Positions 18,511-33,500 of a stretch of DNA of 64,000 bases are shown piece after piece. Origin of the DNA: Lichenostomus cassidix (taxonomy: Eukaryota; Chordata; Aves; Passeriformes; Meliphagidae); the NCBI GenBank assembly GCA_008360975.2, contig CM039196.1, forward strand, positions 1-64,000, given 5' to 3'. The translations under genes were made by a program, and so were the position numbers. The stretch's first letter is position 1. Every line of letters begins with the position of its first letter. The notes beneath the pieces were generated by a model that ran no database searches, had not been told where the DNA came from, and worked only from the letters and a program-made list of their open reading frames with translations.

Positions 18511-21500
18511 CTGCAAAGAGACAAAAACCCAAAGACGAGGTGAGCGGCAATAAGTGCTGTCGCAGGGGAAAGGCATAGGTAGGACACTTAGAGCAGCAGA
18601 CAAGCATTCACACCCCAACTGAGTCCAGGGAAGTGGAGGCATGTGAAATATGGCTGATTGTTATCAATATCCCCTCTTGTTACAGGAGGGATGACCCAGA
18701 GGGTAATGCTGTGCCTTGCCTGGCCAGGATTTATCACGACATCCAAGACCTAACAACAGTTGGATGTAGATGGTGGGGGTGTCACCTCTTCCATCCTGGC
18801 TCCTAGAGGAGATGCACCTCCTGGTATTCTGGGTGTGTCAGGTCAAGTCACCGTAGACTCACAACTGCACACACCACACACTACTCTCCTTCTGGTAATA
18901 GGGCACGGTAAGTCTGGAAACCCCACTACACGTGAATGACCTGGGATGTGTGCTGCTGACTCTGGGGTCACAAAAATAACCTGAGCCACACGGGCCCTGG
19001 GAACCTTCTGCTCTCAGATATGTGCTTTTCGCTCTGAACGAGCAAGCTGTGAATTCTCTAAGCTGCTGCCGTGCCAAGGACTGCCGTGCCCTGTGGGAAT
19101 GTCCATCTCGATAGCTTTCAAAATTCCCCTTGAAAACTCTCTGGAAGTAGCCTTCTCTGCCTGGCTTCATGATACCTATCACAATGTTAGGTAACCAGTA
19201 AATAAACCCTAGAAATGCAACTTCATTCTAAGTGAAAACCTGGTGGTAAATGTCTACTGTAACAAAATTTTTGTGCTCTTTTCAGGAGAAAGGAAGCACT
19301 GAAAAATCTCCTCCTCAAAAAGTAAGTCATAACTCTGGGGAAAACATCTTTAAAAGTACTTTCTGTCTGCACCCTCGTATGTCCAGCTAAAATCCTAGGA
19401 TGACAAAACCAGTGAGGAGCTAGCTAATCAGCCCATACTGTGTTCTTTTAATAAAGTGCAATAATTATCCCCTCACAATATTTCTGTTGCCTGTTTAAAA
19501 TTACAAACTCTTCCAGACATCACTGTGGGGAGCTCTCCCTGGAATCACACCTCCCCCTTCAGCTTACAGACACCAGGAACTGACAACCCAGGGGGAGCTC
19601 AGCATTTGTGTTGCTGGGCATGGTAGAAGGGGCTGGCTACACCACAGCGAAGCACTGATTTTCCCTGTTGTGCTTTTTTAAACTATCAGAGGGACTCACC
19701 ATCTGACCACCTCATGGCATCATCTAAAGGGCTGGGTATCCCCTTCCACAGGATGGCCTCTGAAGGATACCCGGGATCCATCCTCCGCTCATGATCGTCA
19801 TAGCGCCAGTACAGATTGTCCTTAAAGAAATAAGTCTTGTCATTGTGGGCCCAGGAGAAAGCGGCGTCGATTCCTCCCGGGGGCAGGCCAAAGTCCGAAA
19901 TGGGCCGCGGGTACCCTTCCTCCACGTTGTTGTCTTTGAAGACCCAGTATCTGTCCCCTGTGGAAAAGACACGAGCAAAGAACAAAATCACATTTGTTTC
20001 ACAGCCTAAAACACTACTTCTCCACAGATGAGCTGAGCTACTATTTTGTTATCTACTGCGTTGACATAACCTCAGGGCTGAGCTTCAGGCATGTAAAGAT
20101 GGGAATAAGAAGGGGTCATCCTGTGGCAGAACCTCTACCTTTCAATAGTTGCTTTTTTTCTGCCAGACTGTCCGTGGACATAGCCATGCTTTGCTGCTGA
20201 AAGCATGACCGTCCCAGTACAAAAGTACACTGACAGTGTCAATACAGTTGTCACTTTTATGTATTTGATGGAGGCATTTGCTTTTCTGGCCCCTGGATTT
20301 CTGCCTGATAGCCAAAGAAACAAACTTATGGGCAGCTTTTGTGGGCAAACTCAGCACCTTATGCCTGGTTCTTGGCTCCTCGGAAGCCAAGTGTAGTCCA
20401 CTTTGGAAGAGAAATCACCACTTTCTACAGCCAGATGTGCTGAGAGACCTGTGGATTATAAGGGCTATGAAGATGCACAGACTGGATAAATCCCATACGA
20501 GCGGCTCACTGCTCTTCAAGCTTCTTACATAGCCACCCCCTCGGCCTGACCTCGGGCAGGAGAGAACCATCAATACGGGTATTTTCCCCAACAAAAATGA
20601 AGCCTGACAGGACTGGGCCCTGGACTGTGGGAGAGAAATAAAATATACCCACAGGTCTCAATTTCTTCACAATTGTGTAACCACTGGGACAGACTTTCTT
20701 GTATTGCAACATCTCTTTGGGAACCTGCACCATCCTTTTAGGTATTGCATAGCCTATTTTAAGGATCACGCTTTTTCCTGCCTTACTTATCCACAGTGTC
20801 TAAAGAGGCCCTTAAATATGTGCCCATGTATCAGCAGCAGGACCCTAGAGGAAACGTAATTTATGTGCTTTGGTTTCTGTGCAGGGATCGATGAAACAGT
20901 GCCAGAGGGAGACAATGAGATGTACTTTAAAGCTGGAAAGAAAATTCTGACTTTATGTCAGGGGCTACACAGGACTAACACACTCAAATAATGCGTGACC
21001 ACAGAGTATTCTACCTAGCAGGGACAAGATGCCAGCTGTGACACATCTGGAATTTCAGCCTCACCAGCAGCTGGGAGGAGCCCCTGGGAGGAGCCCCCTG
21101 CTTGTCTGCTCATCCAAACCAGGGAGAGAAGGGAGGGAGGGAGAGAAGGGAGGGAGGGAGAGAAGGGAGGGAGGGAGGGAGGGAGGGAGGGAGGGAGGGA
21201 GGGAGGGAGGGAGGGAAGCAAGCAAGTTAAAGCCACTGCAGTCTGCAGACCTGACTGGGAGGGTCTGCTGCCCAGCATAAGGGGTGGCATGCTCCAGCTG
21301 GCCCCTTTCCCTCTGGGAAAGCAGATCAGGGCAGGCTGCCTAAGGCAGCTGAACATGCATGGCAGAGCCTTCCATACGCTGTTCTGCAGGCCGATGCACA
21401 GCTTTCTGTGCATCGGCAGGCCTCAGTGTGCCAGCGGTCCAGGAGGGTTTTGGCTGTACTTGGAAAGGCTTCTGCAAGCGTAGGGGCTTGTGTGGGACAT

Positions 21501-24500
21501 GAGCCATCTCTCTTGCCTGGCTGGGGGAACTGAAACCAAATTATTGCTTCCTGAAATGCTTGGCTCAGCACTTCTAAAACCAATAATTGGCCCACGTTTC
21601 AAGCACAACGGTCAGGAGACAAAAAGCAATTTCAAAACAGGAAGAATGGAGGGCTCCGACATATTTAGCACTTCAAGCACACGACCTCGATAAAATGAGA
21701 GTCACTGCTGGTCAAGGTCTTGGGTGACATTGAGTGCATGGGTGACATCTAACCAGCACGGGTGCATGCATGGTCTGCAGGGGACATTTGGATAGAAAAA
21801 AAGAGCTACTCAGATCCTCCACCTCTTCTGGAAAAAAAAGTACTGAGACTTTCTTTAAAAATAAAAACTGAGGATTGTACCACTTACTTTAATAAAAACT
21901 GTAGTAACATAAATATAATTATTGAAACCAAGGTTCTTCAGTATCATTTTTATCCCCCCCTCTGACTTCTTTTCTCAGCAGCAATTGCTACAAAGAAAAA
22001 AGGTCAAAGGAGGAACACAGGACCTGTGAGTGTGCATAGAAGTGGTTCCTGCTTGTGCTTCATTCCTGAAAAGATCACATTTTATTTACATTTGGCTGAA
22101 CTTTATCTTCAATGACATTTCCCTTGTTTTATGAGGAGCATGACCACTACCTTTGCCTTGCCCCTCTTGCCAGCTCCTTTCTCCTGGCCTTGCTCACAGA
22201 CAGCAGGTCTCAGACCTGCCCTTGAGATGCTTAACATCTGGCACCGCTGTCTCCTGCCTGGCACCAGGCTCCACACCTCCAGCACCATGTTTGTTCTCAC
22301 CTTTGAAGAAGACAATCTTGTGGTCGCTGGTTCGCTCGTATACTGCATCCAGGTTGTCCAGGTTGAGCGGCAAGCCCCGCCAGAAACGGTGGATCTGAGC
22401 CGGCTGGAGGGAGACCAAGTGCTTATTGCGAGTCAGTCTCCAGAAGTACTTGCCTGGAGGGACAGACTGGACATTACTGAACCACACTCAACCCACCTTT
22501 GCTGGGGGTTGAGTGATGAGTGGGCGGTGACAGCAAGAAGCAAAGCACGTGATGTGGCAGCCATGAATTAAGAGCCATGCTGCTTTCCAGCAGCTGCAAC
22601 TGCATTCTATTCCTGGCAATCATTAGAAGAAATTCCTTTTTTTTTTTAAATTTAAATAATGCCCTAGTCATTGCACTGGAGTTGCTATACTCCTGGCCAC
22701 AGTGTGAGGCTGCACCACTGGGGTGAGGCAGGAGAGAGGCGCCTTTCATCTCCTCCCACCCCTTCTGAACAGGATCTCCTACCAGATGGGGGGACCAGGC
22801 ACCAACAGCCTTAAGCAAGAGGGTCCAAAAAAACATCCCTGTTCATCCTCTCCTGGAGGAGCCACAGCTTCCTGCACACAGAATGTCCAGCTACTTTCCT
22901 GTTTGGAAATCTCTAGGATGTTACCATGTAACACAGAAATTGCTGAGGGGATTTATCATAATGACAAATGTGAGTAAGAAAATAGAGAAGGAAAAAAAAT
23001 ATCTGAATAAATCTAGAAGGGTTGAGTTGGCAAGGGAGGCACAATTAAGGAATTTGGTACCGTCTAGAGGTGCAAGATAATAGGCAGGGACTGCAATCCT
23101 GTGGAGTTTCCAGGATGAATGTACTGGTGGTGCCAGCAAACACGCTTCGACACCTGCGGCAGCACTGCCCCAGCTACAAAAGAGTATTTTGGGGAATTCT
23201 GAAACCTTTTGGATAATGGAAGAGAAAACACATTTATCCTTTGTGGGAAGGACGACAACTCTTTTCCTGCTAAACGAGACTCACGTGGGATTTCCTGAGG
23301 AGTCTTAATGGTTTTCAGGGGCAACTCTGAATCCACCTTTGCGCTGGCTCTGGGATTCTCAGCCTGACTTTTGGCAGCACATTTCATGCTGTGGTTTTGA
23401 CAGAGAGCTCCGCAGAGTGATATCAGCAAGACCAAGATTTTTAAGAGACAACTCTCAACTTTGTCTTCTATTTCTTATCGCCCATTAGAAATTATTGCGT
23501 GCTATTTGCATCTGGTCTTGTACAGATTTCCGAGCAGAGATAAGCAATAGAAACCTAAGATGCATCTTCAAATTTCTATTTCCCACGCGCTCAGCTCTTT
23601 CTCGAGATCTGCCAGATTGTGACACCAGCTTTTAAAATTTTATGGAAATTGGATCTTAGCCTAATAGAGCAGCAGGCAAAACTCTAACACTTTAACATCT
23701 GCAGAGAGGGAGTTTCATTCTAATTATAAGGATTTATATCATATTCTTGTTCTTCTGCTCCAGTTTGCCTATTTGCTCTATCTTACTGAAACATAAATGA
23801 ATAATACATTCCAATATGGTAGGAACTGCCATAATTACAGACTCCTTTAAAGAATGCAAAAAAACCTGAAGATTCAAATTTGGTGGCCATTTCACATTAA
23901 TGGAAACATATGCAATTAAATAAAGGTGATCTTTGCATCTCTAATTAGCAAGGCACTAGACAAGGCCAGATTTTCATTTTTCAGCAAGAAATAAAGCTCA
24001 GCTTATTTCCTTCTTTAGCAGATCGGTATGCAAGTGCCTCAACCTCATGGCAAACAAAAAGGGAAGCCTTGGTACATTTGACATTTCAACCCTTTGCAAT
24101 TGATGGGCTCAGGAGGTGAGCAGCAGCACCAAGGAACAGCTTGAGCTGTTGACTACTTTGGTTGGGTTTTTAGAAGACATCAGGAAAAAGAAAGAAAATA
24201 AAGCTGTTAAGTAGCAAGGAATTCTGAACATGACGGCCCCACTCTGCCCGGGCTTATGATTTGCCACGGCTCAGCCTGCTCAACAAAATGCTGCCGTTGC
24301 ATGGATGATCATCGCCCAAAGCAGGATCCGTGGGGGAATTAGCACGCAGAAATAATTTAAAAAACAAAATCACAACCCCATGGTTGTTTAAAAAGCTCAA
24401 TTTAAACCCTCCTCTGAGCAGCCAATGGGAACACGATGAAAGCCGAGTGTGAGGTCCTGCTGCCCCAAGATGTGGATGATGGCTTGAGGCAATCGCTTTC

Positions 24501-27500
24501 TTTATTTACAGGTAATTTTGATCCCAGCTGTGTTCCACGCTGTCCAGACTTTGTCTGCCTCTGGCAAGAGTGCCGCACACAACGTGCAGACGCATGCACT
24601 GGCCAAAGGTGTTTGAAACTTCAGGAGTCTACAGCGAGGCACCTACATCTAAGCAAGAAGTGATTCCAAAGGGCAGACGACCCACCATTACATTCAAAAC
24701 CACAAGGCTGTGAGCTCTAGGAAGCTCCAGTCCCAGTGACTTCGAAGCGGAAGAAGCTTCTTTCCATCTGGGGAGTCGGCTGGACCAGCTCAGAACAAAA
24801 TGCCTATCGAAGGATGGCGCACAGCACTACAGAGAATTTAAATCCCGCCCCAGAGCTGACATCCCTGTTCCTGGGTGCACAGGATGCTTCGGGGGCGGCA
24901 GTGGGGGCTGCGGGGAAAGTGCTGGGCTCTGGAAGGGGACGTGCAGCTGGCATCTGCTGATCCTTGCTCTTTACATTTGCTTTTTGGCCTGCAATAAATA
25001 TATCCAAAAATAGACACCAAGATGGATTTCTCTTTACTTTATCATTTTTCCCCTCCTAGACACAGATAGCCATTTATCCTGACACCAGTTCGTGTCTCTG
25101 AGTTTCCCTTCTTCACTGTGGCTTTTTGGAGTTGGAATCTGACCAAATATTGTTGTGCAACAGCCTCTATATTGTGCTTCCCTCAGGGCACAGTCAACAA
25201 CAAATTCTCTGGAGCGCTTTTGCTGTGCTTGCCCGTAACCCGAGTCTCACGCTGCGATACCCAGATGGGTTATACATGCCTGGATGCTGCCGCTTATCCC
25301 TGGGGCAAATGCTTCTGCTTCCCTGGTGGATGGTTTCGGGGTGGCCAAATGGTGGCCAGGGATGCAAAGAAATGCATGTGGGCCATTTTTATATCTTGGA
25401 AACATGGGAAAGGAAGCCAAGAGACTCCAGCCTACACAGGCTCTGCACAGCTGAGAAAGCACTGATGAGATCCTCATCAACAGCTGGGCACCCCAGGACT
25501 CCCAGCAAGTGTTTGCTGGCACGAAATGAGATGGTCCTCAATTGTGTCCACACTGTCTTTGAGAGATGAACTGCAAGCAGCATTAGGGAAGGTGAAGTAT
25601 GGGAGGAAAGGAAGGCTGGAGGGATCCAGGAAGAAAGCAGTGGAGCGCTGTTGCCACTCTGCTATCCTCAACTCAACCTTGATTTTGACTTTCATAGCAC
25701 AAATATCACATTTCAGTTCTTCACCCTGGAGGTCCGGTGTGATGGATCGGAGTAAAAACTGCTGTGCTGGATTGTCAGCGGTCTGGCCACACACTCAGGT
25801 GTGTGAGATGCCTCCCTGTGACTGTGGGAGCAGCTCACAAACCCCAGCCGGCTCATCCTCACCACCCACCCCAGTCTGTCCCACACTGCGCTGCTGCTGG
25901 TGCTGTCACATGCAAAGCCACCACAGGGTGACACAGGCACGGACCCTCACCTTTGAAGAAGAAAGCCTCTCCACGGATCTGGGCCACTGCATCGAAGTGC
26001 GTGTTGCACCTGTTGGGCACGTCCCGCCTGAGCCTGTGGAGAGAGGCACAGGTGAGCAGAGCTCAGGCAGGCAGTGAGAGGCTGTATCACCCCGATGCCT
26101 CCTTCCTATCCCACGCTCCGCATCTGCCCTGCACCTGGAGAACACTACAGGCTGTGCCCATCTGTCACTCCTCACGCTCAAGCCCAGCCACGCGCACAGT
26201 GATTTCCAAGGCAAGCTCAGGCAACACCCAGCCTGAAGACGGCTTGGGCTGACACCCCTGAGCCACCACGTGCCATTGCTGGGAGTCAAGCGAGGACACG
26301 CTCTACATCCACCAACTCGTGTAGCTGCTGAGGGATGAGCTGGCTTCCCATTCCCAGTGGCACAGTGTGGCTCGGCTGGCTGCCCCAGGGCAGCAGGACA
26401 TGTGGAAAACAGCCAAGCGGCCTCTCGCTCCAGCAGCTCAGGATGCTGCTGCTCCAGGGCTGAGCTCCAAAGTGCCACTGAGAGGTGACAGAGCTGCAAA
26501 GCAGAAAGCAGCTAAGCGTAAACAGAGGGACCTGGAGGAGCCATGTGATACCTGGTGAAAGCCACCTGGCAAGTGCCAGCTGAGATACTGAGCTGCTTTA
26601 ACAAGGCGGGTGGGGAACGCATGGTCCTTCACAGCGTGAAGGACCGAGAAAGCCCAAAGCCCGCAAAACAAATGATGACTGATGGAGGAACAAGGAGAGA
26701 ATGCTGGAACATGCACAGAAAAGCTGCTGTGGCTGACAGGGAAGCATAAATCTATTCTGCTGATAGAAAAATTGTGCTGGGCTGCCAGCACCAGCTTCAC
26801 AGACTTCTCTGGCCACAAAATGACACATATGGAGGCAAACCCCAACCACCATCCCAGCATACAAGGCAGGAGCAAGGGGTTGCCATGAACGAGTTTCCTG
26901 TCGCTCCTGCTGCTCACGTGAGATGGTGGCCACCCACAACAGCAGGGAGAGAGGCTCCCATATTTCTAAGTCCGAACATGGCGTTAAGAAGCCCGGTGGA
27001 CATGTGCCATTAGAAGCTACGCAGGGACAAACGTAACTAATGGCATTCTGCACGTTTAAACACAAGGACCGCGAGGTGCAGGTGACCTACTCCACCTCTG
27101 CCGCTCTCACTTGGGGCGCTACTGGTGTCTGGCAAAAATGCGTGTGACCGTCCCTTCCTGCCTTTTTGTTCGGTATCCCTTCTTCTCTTAACTGTCCTGC
27201 TATCCTGGTCAACAGCTATATCTAGCACTTCTGTTAATGAGGTCACGCCGCTTGCTTGATGACACTCGGGGTAAGCACCCTCTGCCAATGCTAACTTGCA
27301 TTGGAGTCAGGCTATTGGTCCACTTGTTCCAATATTCGCCCCCTCAGGTACATTAGGAAGTTGCTTACTGTGGAATGATTTAGTTGAATTATGCATTTGC
27401 AATTCAGGATACTGCTGAGCGAGGTTGATTAAGATTGCAGCAAGGATGAATTTACCTAAGGGTGATGGTGACAAATTTCCACTAATGCGAGTCACAAAAT

Positions 27501-30500
27501 TTGAGTCTTAGTGAAGTATTAGAGGTCCAGAGAGAAATACCAAAATGATAGTGAGCAGGCAAGATACTGATGAAGCAGAGCTTCACTAATACACATCCTT
27601 TGCAGGAAAGGAAGAAACTTGACTTACGGGACAGTGGAGCGGTTCTCTGGCAGCTCTGGCAGGATCGGATGATCATCTGTTTTGCTTACTTCAGGCTTGG
27701 CTGTGGGGGACACAGATTCCCTGACCCCTGTATAGAAAAGAAGCAGCAATGGGGAATACCATCCTCCCCACCAGCTCCCCTCACCACTGAAAACAGCTAT
27801 TCCAGTGTGTCCTGCCATGGCAGGAATAGGCTGTAGCTATGTGAGGGACACAAACATACCATAGAGTTGCCAGATCCGGACTTTATCCTCGTAAGGCAGG
27901 TCGTACTTCAGAGGATCCCCCACTGGACCTTGGTAGTAGGGTCTCATGATAGACTCTAAGGCAGAGATGTGGGTCAAGCCAATGGCATGGCCAAACTCAT
28001 GGACAGCTACAGCAAATAGGTCCATCCCATGAGCATCTGGAGATAAGGACAAAATTGAAATAAAAGTCACTATGTGCTGATAGCAACTGGGGGATTTGAG
28101 TGGCCTGGAAGGGATATAAGAGAAAATATAGTTAAATATTGGATAAAAAAGAAAGAAGAGCTTTGGTATAGTAAAGTTTGAAAAATAATTTTTTTTGCAG
28201 TTGGTGGCTGGACTGCATCATATGAAAATGGAAAGCAAGCCAGACCTTCAGCCTACACCAACCTGAGTATCACCCCTCAGATTTCCAGATCACTGTTGGC
28301 ACCTGAGAAAAAGCTGGACTGAGGGCTGAGACAGCGACCACATCACAACCATCTGCTGACTGGCACTCCAGTAGCTGGGCCACAGCAATCACTCCCTGTA
28401 TCTCATGCCTGCTGCAGCTGCTGACACAGCCTTTGCAATGCCCAGAACAACAGATTTCTGCCACCGTTAGCCAGGAGGTCATCACATCCTGTCACGATGA
28501 TCCGAGCCACGTGCCAAGGAGCCGGCGAGTGCCAGCAGTGCCTGCCTGCCCCTGGCGTTCTGCGGAGCTTTCCCGCCCGGCCTCGCGTGCTGCCACCCCG
28601 ACCGAGTCCATCCCTCGGCCTTTCTGTACACACACAAGTGCGGGAATGTTCCTCTGCTCATCCATCACCGACCTGCTCATCTTGCCTGCTGCCCTGACAC
28701 AGGTAGGTGACCACATCCAGCTTGTTTTTAGAGCATTTACCCATCTTCTCCTGTTAGATACCTTGTGTTGGCAGGGCTGTAGCTCTAGTGTCTGCTCCTT
28801 TGGGCACACACTTTGATCGTGACACACAATGAGCACGCACGACATGCTCCCTCTGGGCGTTAGGGAGGGAGAATTGCTGAAGATCAATACCTCCTTTGAT
28901 GACTTTTTTCCCCTCAGTCTGGCCTATCTCTACTATATACTCTTGCCCCAGATTTCCTTACTTACAATCCGAACTCCAGTGCCTCACACCACACCCACAG
29001 ACACAGCAATCCTATCTTCTCCGGAGCCTGAGACACTCATGTAAGGGTTAATGCTCACTTCCATACACACACCACCGATACCAAAGCAAAAAGCAAAAGA
29101 GGAGCCACTCCCAGCATCTGTCTGGGACTGATCCTGCTTGGTACATTCCCACCACCCGGCTCCGGACAAGCTGGGCCACATGTCCGTGCAATTTCTGCCC
29201 CTCTCTGCACAGCAACGTCCTGCAGAGCGATACCGGAGGGCAGCAATGATTTTACATGCGGTTCTTATAAAGATCATGATGTCAAGTATTGTAATAAAGA
29301 GGCAGAGAGGTTGGAAAGGTCCCTGTGGAGTTCACGGGAGTGTCACGTTCGCTGAGAATGGCTGGAGATGAAGGAGACGGTGCATGGAACTAGCTATGGC
29401 TCGTCCTGCAGAGTCCTTAGTGCTCCTCACCAGGTTTAGGGTGTTGGAGCAGGGAGATACCTTTTGCTGAATTTTGCCTTTTCCTTCACAACTATTATTT
29501 ACAGTGTCTGTAACCAGCCCAGATTTTTATAGCCTGTTCTGTTTTCCCTGGCCCTAGGAGAGAACAAGACATATGATCTCTGACATTTAAATGCCAGACT
29601 GACAACCTTGGGGATATTTTTATATCACCTACTGAGTTGCTGTTTTTGAATCAGGAGGGAGAACAAAATAAATAAAGGATGAAGCTCGAATAGCTCCAAA
29701 ATCTTCAAAACAGAGGGCAGCTTTTCCCTGTTAGGCTCATCCCCTCATCCCTCGGTGGTGCTCGGAGGGACGCTCCCCGTGAGAATGCCGGCCCTGAGCT
29801 CGCTCCTTCACACGAGTTTGTTTAATAATGAGCATTCCGGACCGCCAGCTGCCAAAATGACTCTATCACTAACCCATTCACTGTGGCAAACTACTGACCG
29901 CAGCACTTGCCTCTACCCTGTATGTCTGCAGATCAAAACTGCTTTTTTTTTTTTTGGCTTCCTCATAAGAGCCTTCGGTTGGGATTGCACAGCAGCAGGA
30001 AACAAGGAGCAGGTGTAATCCTGAAGGATCGGCCTGTCCAGACTCTTAACCTTCACCTCAAGACTTCCTCCAGCACCCCTAGTGAACATTCCTGCCTGAC
30101 AATGCTCGGGGATGGATGCAGGTCAGCCGGTGGGCGGGAAAGAGGTTATTAGTTTGTTTCAGAGAAGACAATTAGGTTTAAACAAAGTCATTAAGCTGAA
30201 GCAGCAGGATCCCTCTAGGAGGCAGGTGGAGGAGGTGGCATGACAAGTAAATTAGAGCTGGTGGCCACAGAGAACAAACTCTGTCAAAACACACCTGACA
30301 CGAAGGCTGGGGACCTGAACCCCACACAGATGGTTTTGCAGCTGAGGAACACTCGCTTCTGATAGTTCCTCTGCTTATTAAAACTCTGCTTTAGCCAGAT
30401 GAGATGAAGATAAAAAATAATACAACTGCAACTTGTAACCGTCCTGGTGCCAGGTAATAGACAGGAGGTGGCAGGAAAAAAATAGGCCTTTTTCCCAGCA

Positions 30501-33500
30501 CAACACAGACCCCTTTACAGGTAGGTCAGCTAACAGTATACTTTTAGGAAACCGGGACATGTGGCAGTGAAGCCACCCAAAAGATGCCAAAGTCAGAGAA
30601 TGCAGTCCCCATCCAAGACCTCCAGCAGCCACATATCCAATCTGCAACCTTCCGGGATGCAGAGGAGGTTATGACTAAGGTTGGGCGACGGGGAGCTCTG
30701 CAACTGTTGGCAGGATAAGGATAAACACGGAGATGCCATTGAGGCTTCCAGGAACACTGCCTGGGTTGATTTTGCCAGCAAGGCTGAGAGACCAATCGGA
30801 AGATGAAAATGGGATCCTGAAGACTGGGGTGAAGCTGTGGCAGAGGCTAAGTTGCTCCAGCCACCAGAGCAGAAAAGGGAAAATGTAAGCCCTTCTGTTT
30901 GGCTGCAGCTCTACCACCATGACCTACCTGATGATCGGAAGGTCCAATACTCATCATCGTCAAAATGAGTGTCCCCTGCCGTGTGATGGTCTCCAGGGAA
31001 AAAAGCGTGTGCCACTGTCCCACCAGGCCCGTCAAAGGGATAGCCATCATTGTGATCTGCCTTGGAGAAGTCTATCTGGATGTCAGCATTGTTTCCTGCC
31101 ACTTCGTGGAAATTCAGCGGGGTGATGTCACTCCAGACCTTCAGGGCATAGTACATCAGCGCTCGGACAGTGTCATGGCCCAGGTGGGACTCTTTTGGGA
31201 AGGTGCGAACTCTGAAATAGAACATAAAAAAGCACGGGTCAGGGGCATGAAAGATCTCCAAGAACCACTGGAACTGGCTCTGCAGGTGCCTGGTGCATCA
31301 GAGCCTCAGTGAGGCCTTCAGAGCTTCTGGTGTTTTCAGCCTGAGCTGGAATGGGAGAAAAGTCAATGTTTCCAGTATAACCCAACTTTGAAAATAAATT
31401 ACTAATATTGTTGATTTAATAGAGGAGATGAAAAGACAACGATGAAACAAGGCAGTTTGGCTTCTAAAGGAGTATATTTATGTAATCTTTCATTGACAAT
31501 TTTGACAAAAATATACACGCTTTCCAAGCAAATGTACTGTTGACTGAGTAATTATTGACAAAAGCCAGCTCTGATGGATAACTTCTGGCCAGTTCTATTC
31601 CAGTAATAACAGATACTTTATTTTCTGAGTGCCAGCACACCAAGCAAAGTGTTCATGAAATATTCACTGTTTGGCAGATTTTTAAAGGCTGAAGCAACAA
31701 TTAGGATCACCTCACTTGCCTTCCTGCATAATACAGCTGTGACAGCATCGCTCAGTAGCACGCCACTCCCCGTCACCGACAGGCAGTGATGATCTGACTA
31801 AATTTCAAGGAGTCATTACAGGTGTCAGAAGGGGATGTCACACCGCTCTCAAGCTCTTCCAGAGTAGCGATTTGAGTGCTGGGACACACCGGGGACCAGA
31901 AAAGGGGAATAGGAACAACTTACTTGCTGAGGCTGGGAGCTCTTGCTTTCATAAATATTCACATACATCCCATGCCCTCAGAGACAGGCAGCCCAAAGTA
32001 GGCACCACCTTCAGGCCAGGGCAAAACTAATCAGGGTTAAATCAAAAAGGGACTAATGAGAATAAGCAGAAATCTCAGAAACAGTTCCTCTGAAGCATTT
32101 GGGAAGCTCATCCTGGAGATGGTGGGAATGAGTCCATGAATCGGGCAAACGAGCAAAAATATTTCATATCTTTGCTTTTGCTATCCCTAAACTCTTTGGG
32201 CAAAGAAAAACCTTATTGACTAATAGAAATGACTTAACATACATGTAACACCATGTGACTGTAGGACTTAAAACACATTTGTAAAGAACACAGCACAGAG
32301 GTACGAACATAGGCATGGGATTAGAAAAGACAATTTTCAGGAAATATTTCATTTGTAGAAGAGACTGTGTCTGGATGTAATCTTCTACAGCACAAAGACC
32401 ACCCATATTCCAGATATTCATTAACTAGGTGTCTTCATCTTTTCTAGCACACCTCGGGACTTCGGTAAACCCTTTGCTGCTTTAATTTCTACAGAATAAG
32501 TCATTATATGTGTCAAACACATCATGTTTAGCCCAGGAATTATGACTTTTCTCCAAGATCATGGTGCCTAGGGCACAGGCTCACATTTGGGGACATTATC
32601 TGCTCTTTTCTCCTCAAGCCCTGCTCACCACATGACCTGTTTTCCTTTCCTTCTCTTTCCAGCTGTAGATAATAAATCAGACCTCCCTTATGCAAGGATG
32701 GATAAAAAACCCTGTCTAAAGAAACAAATATTATTAATATTCATCCCAAGACCTGACTCCAGAAACATTAGATTAAGGCAGGAACAGTATCAATACCTAT
32801 TTTACTCCTTATAAAACATCCTGCACCTCTGAGTTGACCCACATTTTATTAATATGCTGCAGGTGTAAGCGAAAAGTCCCTTATCCTTTATTCATTATCA
32901 CTGTCATTTTTAAAAAGAATCCCATCAAGGTTTCTCAATTCACCATCTCAGTTGATTGCTGGAGCTCTGCTAATTGTTTTCAATGAGATTAGGAAAAGAC
33001 TATTATGCTGATGTTTCTTGGCCTTGCATCACCCAATTCCACTGAAAAGGAGGCACATTTCTAACAGCATGCAGAGAAATAAGCTTCCTCATAACATATT
33101 TTTATTGGTTTGGTTTGATTTTTTTAGGTTTTTTGTAGTAGATGGTGCTTAGGTTCTCCATGGATAGAAGCACTCCTTTTTCTTAGATGTAAATCCCTTC
33201 TGAAACACCTCTTACAGAGCTCGGATCATGGGAAAAAGCCTGATGTAATTGGAGAGAAAGATGTCTGCTCCAGACACCCACTGCCAGGTAAGAGGGAAGG
33301 TGATAAGGAATGGGCTGCTCGGTCCCTCTAGCCACCCCACCAACACTGCCCTGAGGTGCAGGGTCAGTCACAGCCCTCTGCAAATCACACTCTGGGACAT
33401 CCTGAGGAGTGGCTATCCCTGTGGCGGATGAGAGGGAGCAGGAGGAAGCATCAGCCACAACACTGGAACTGGCAGGCGCCGAGCAGGATGTGGTGCCAAG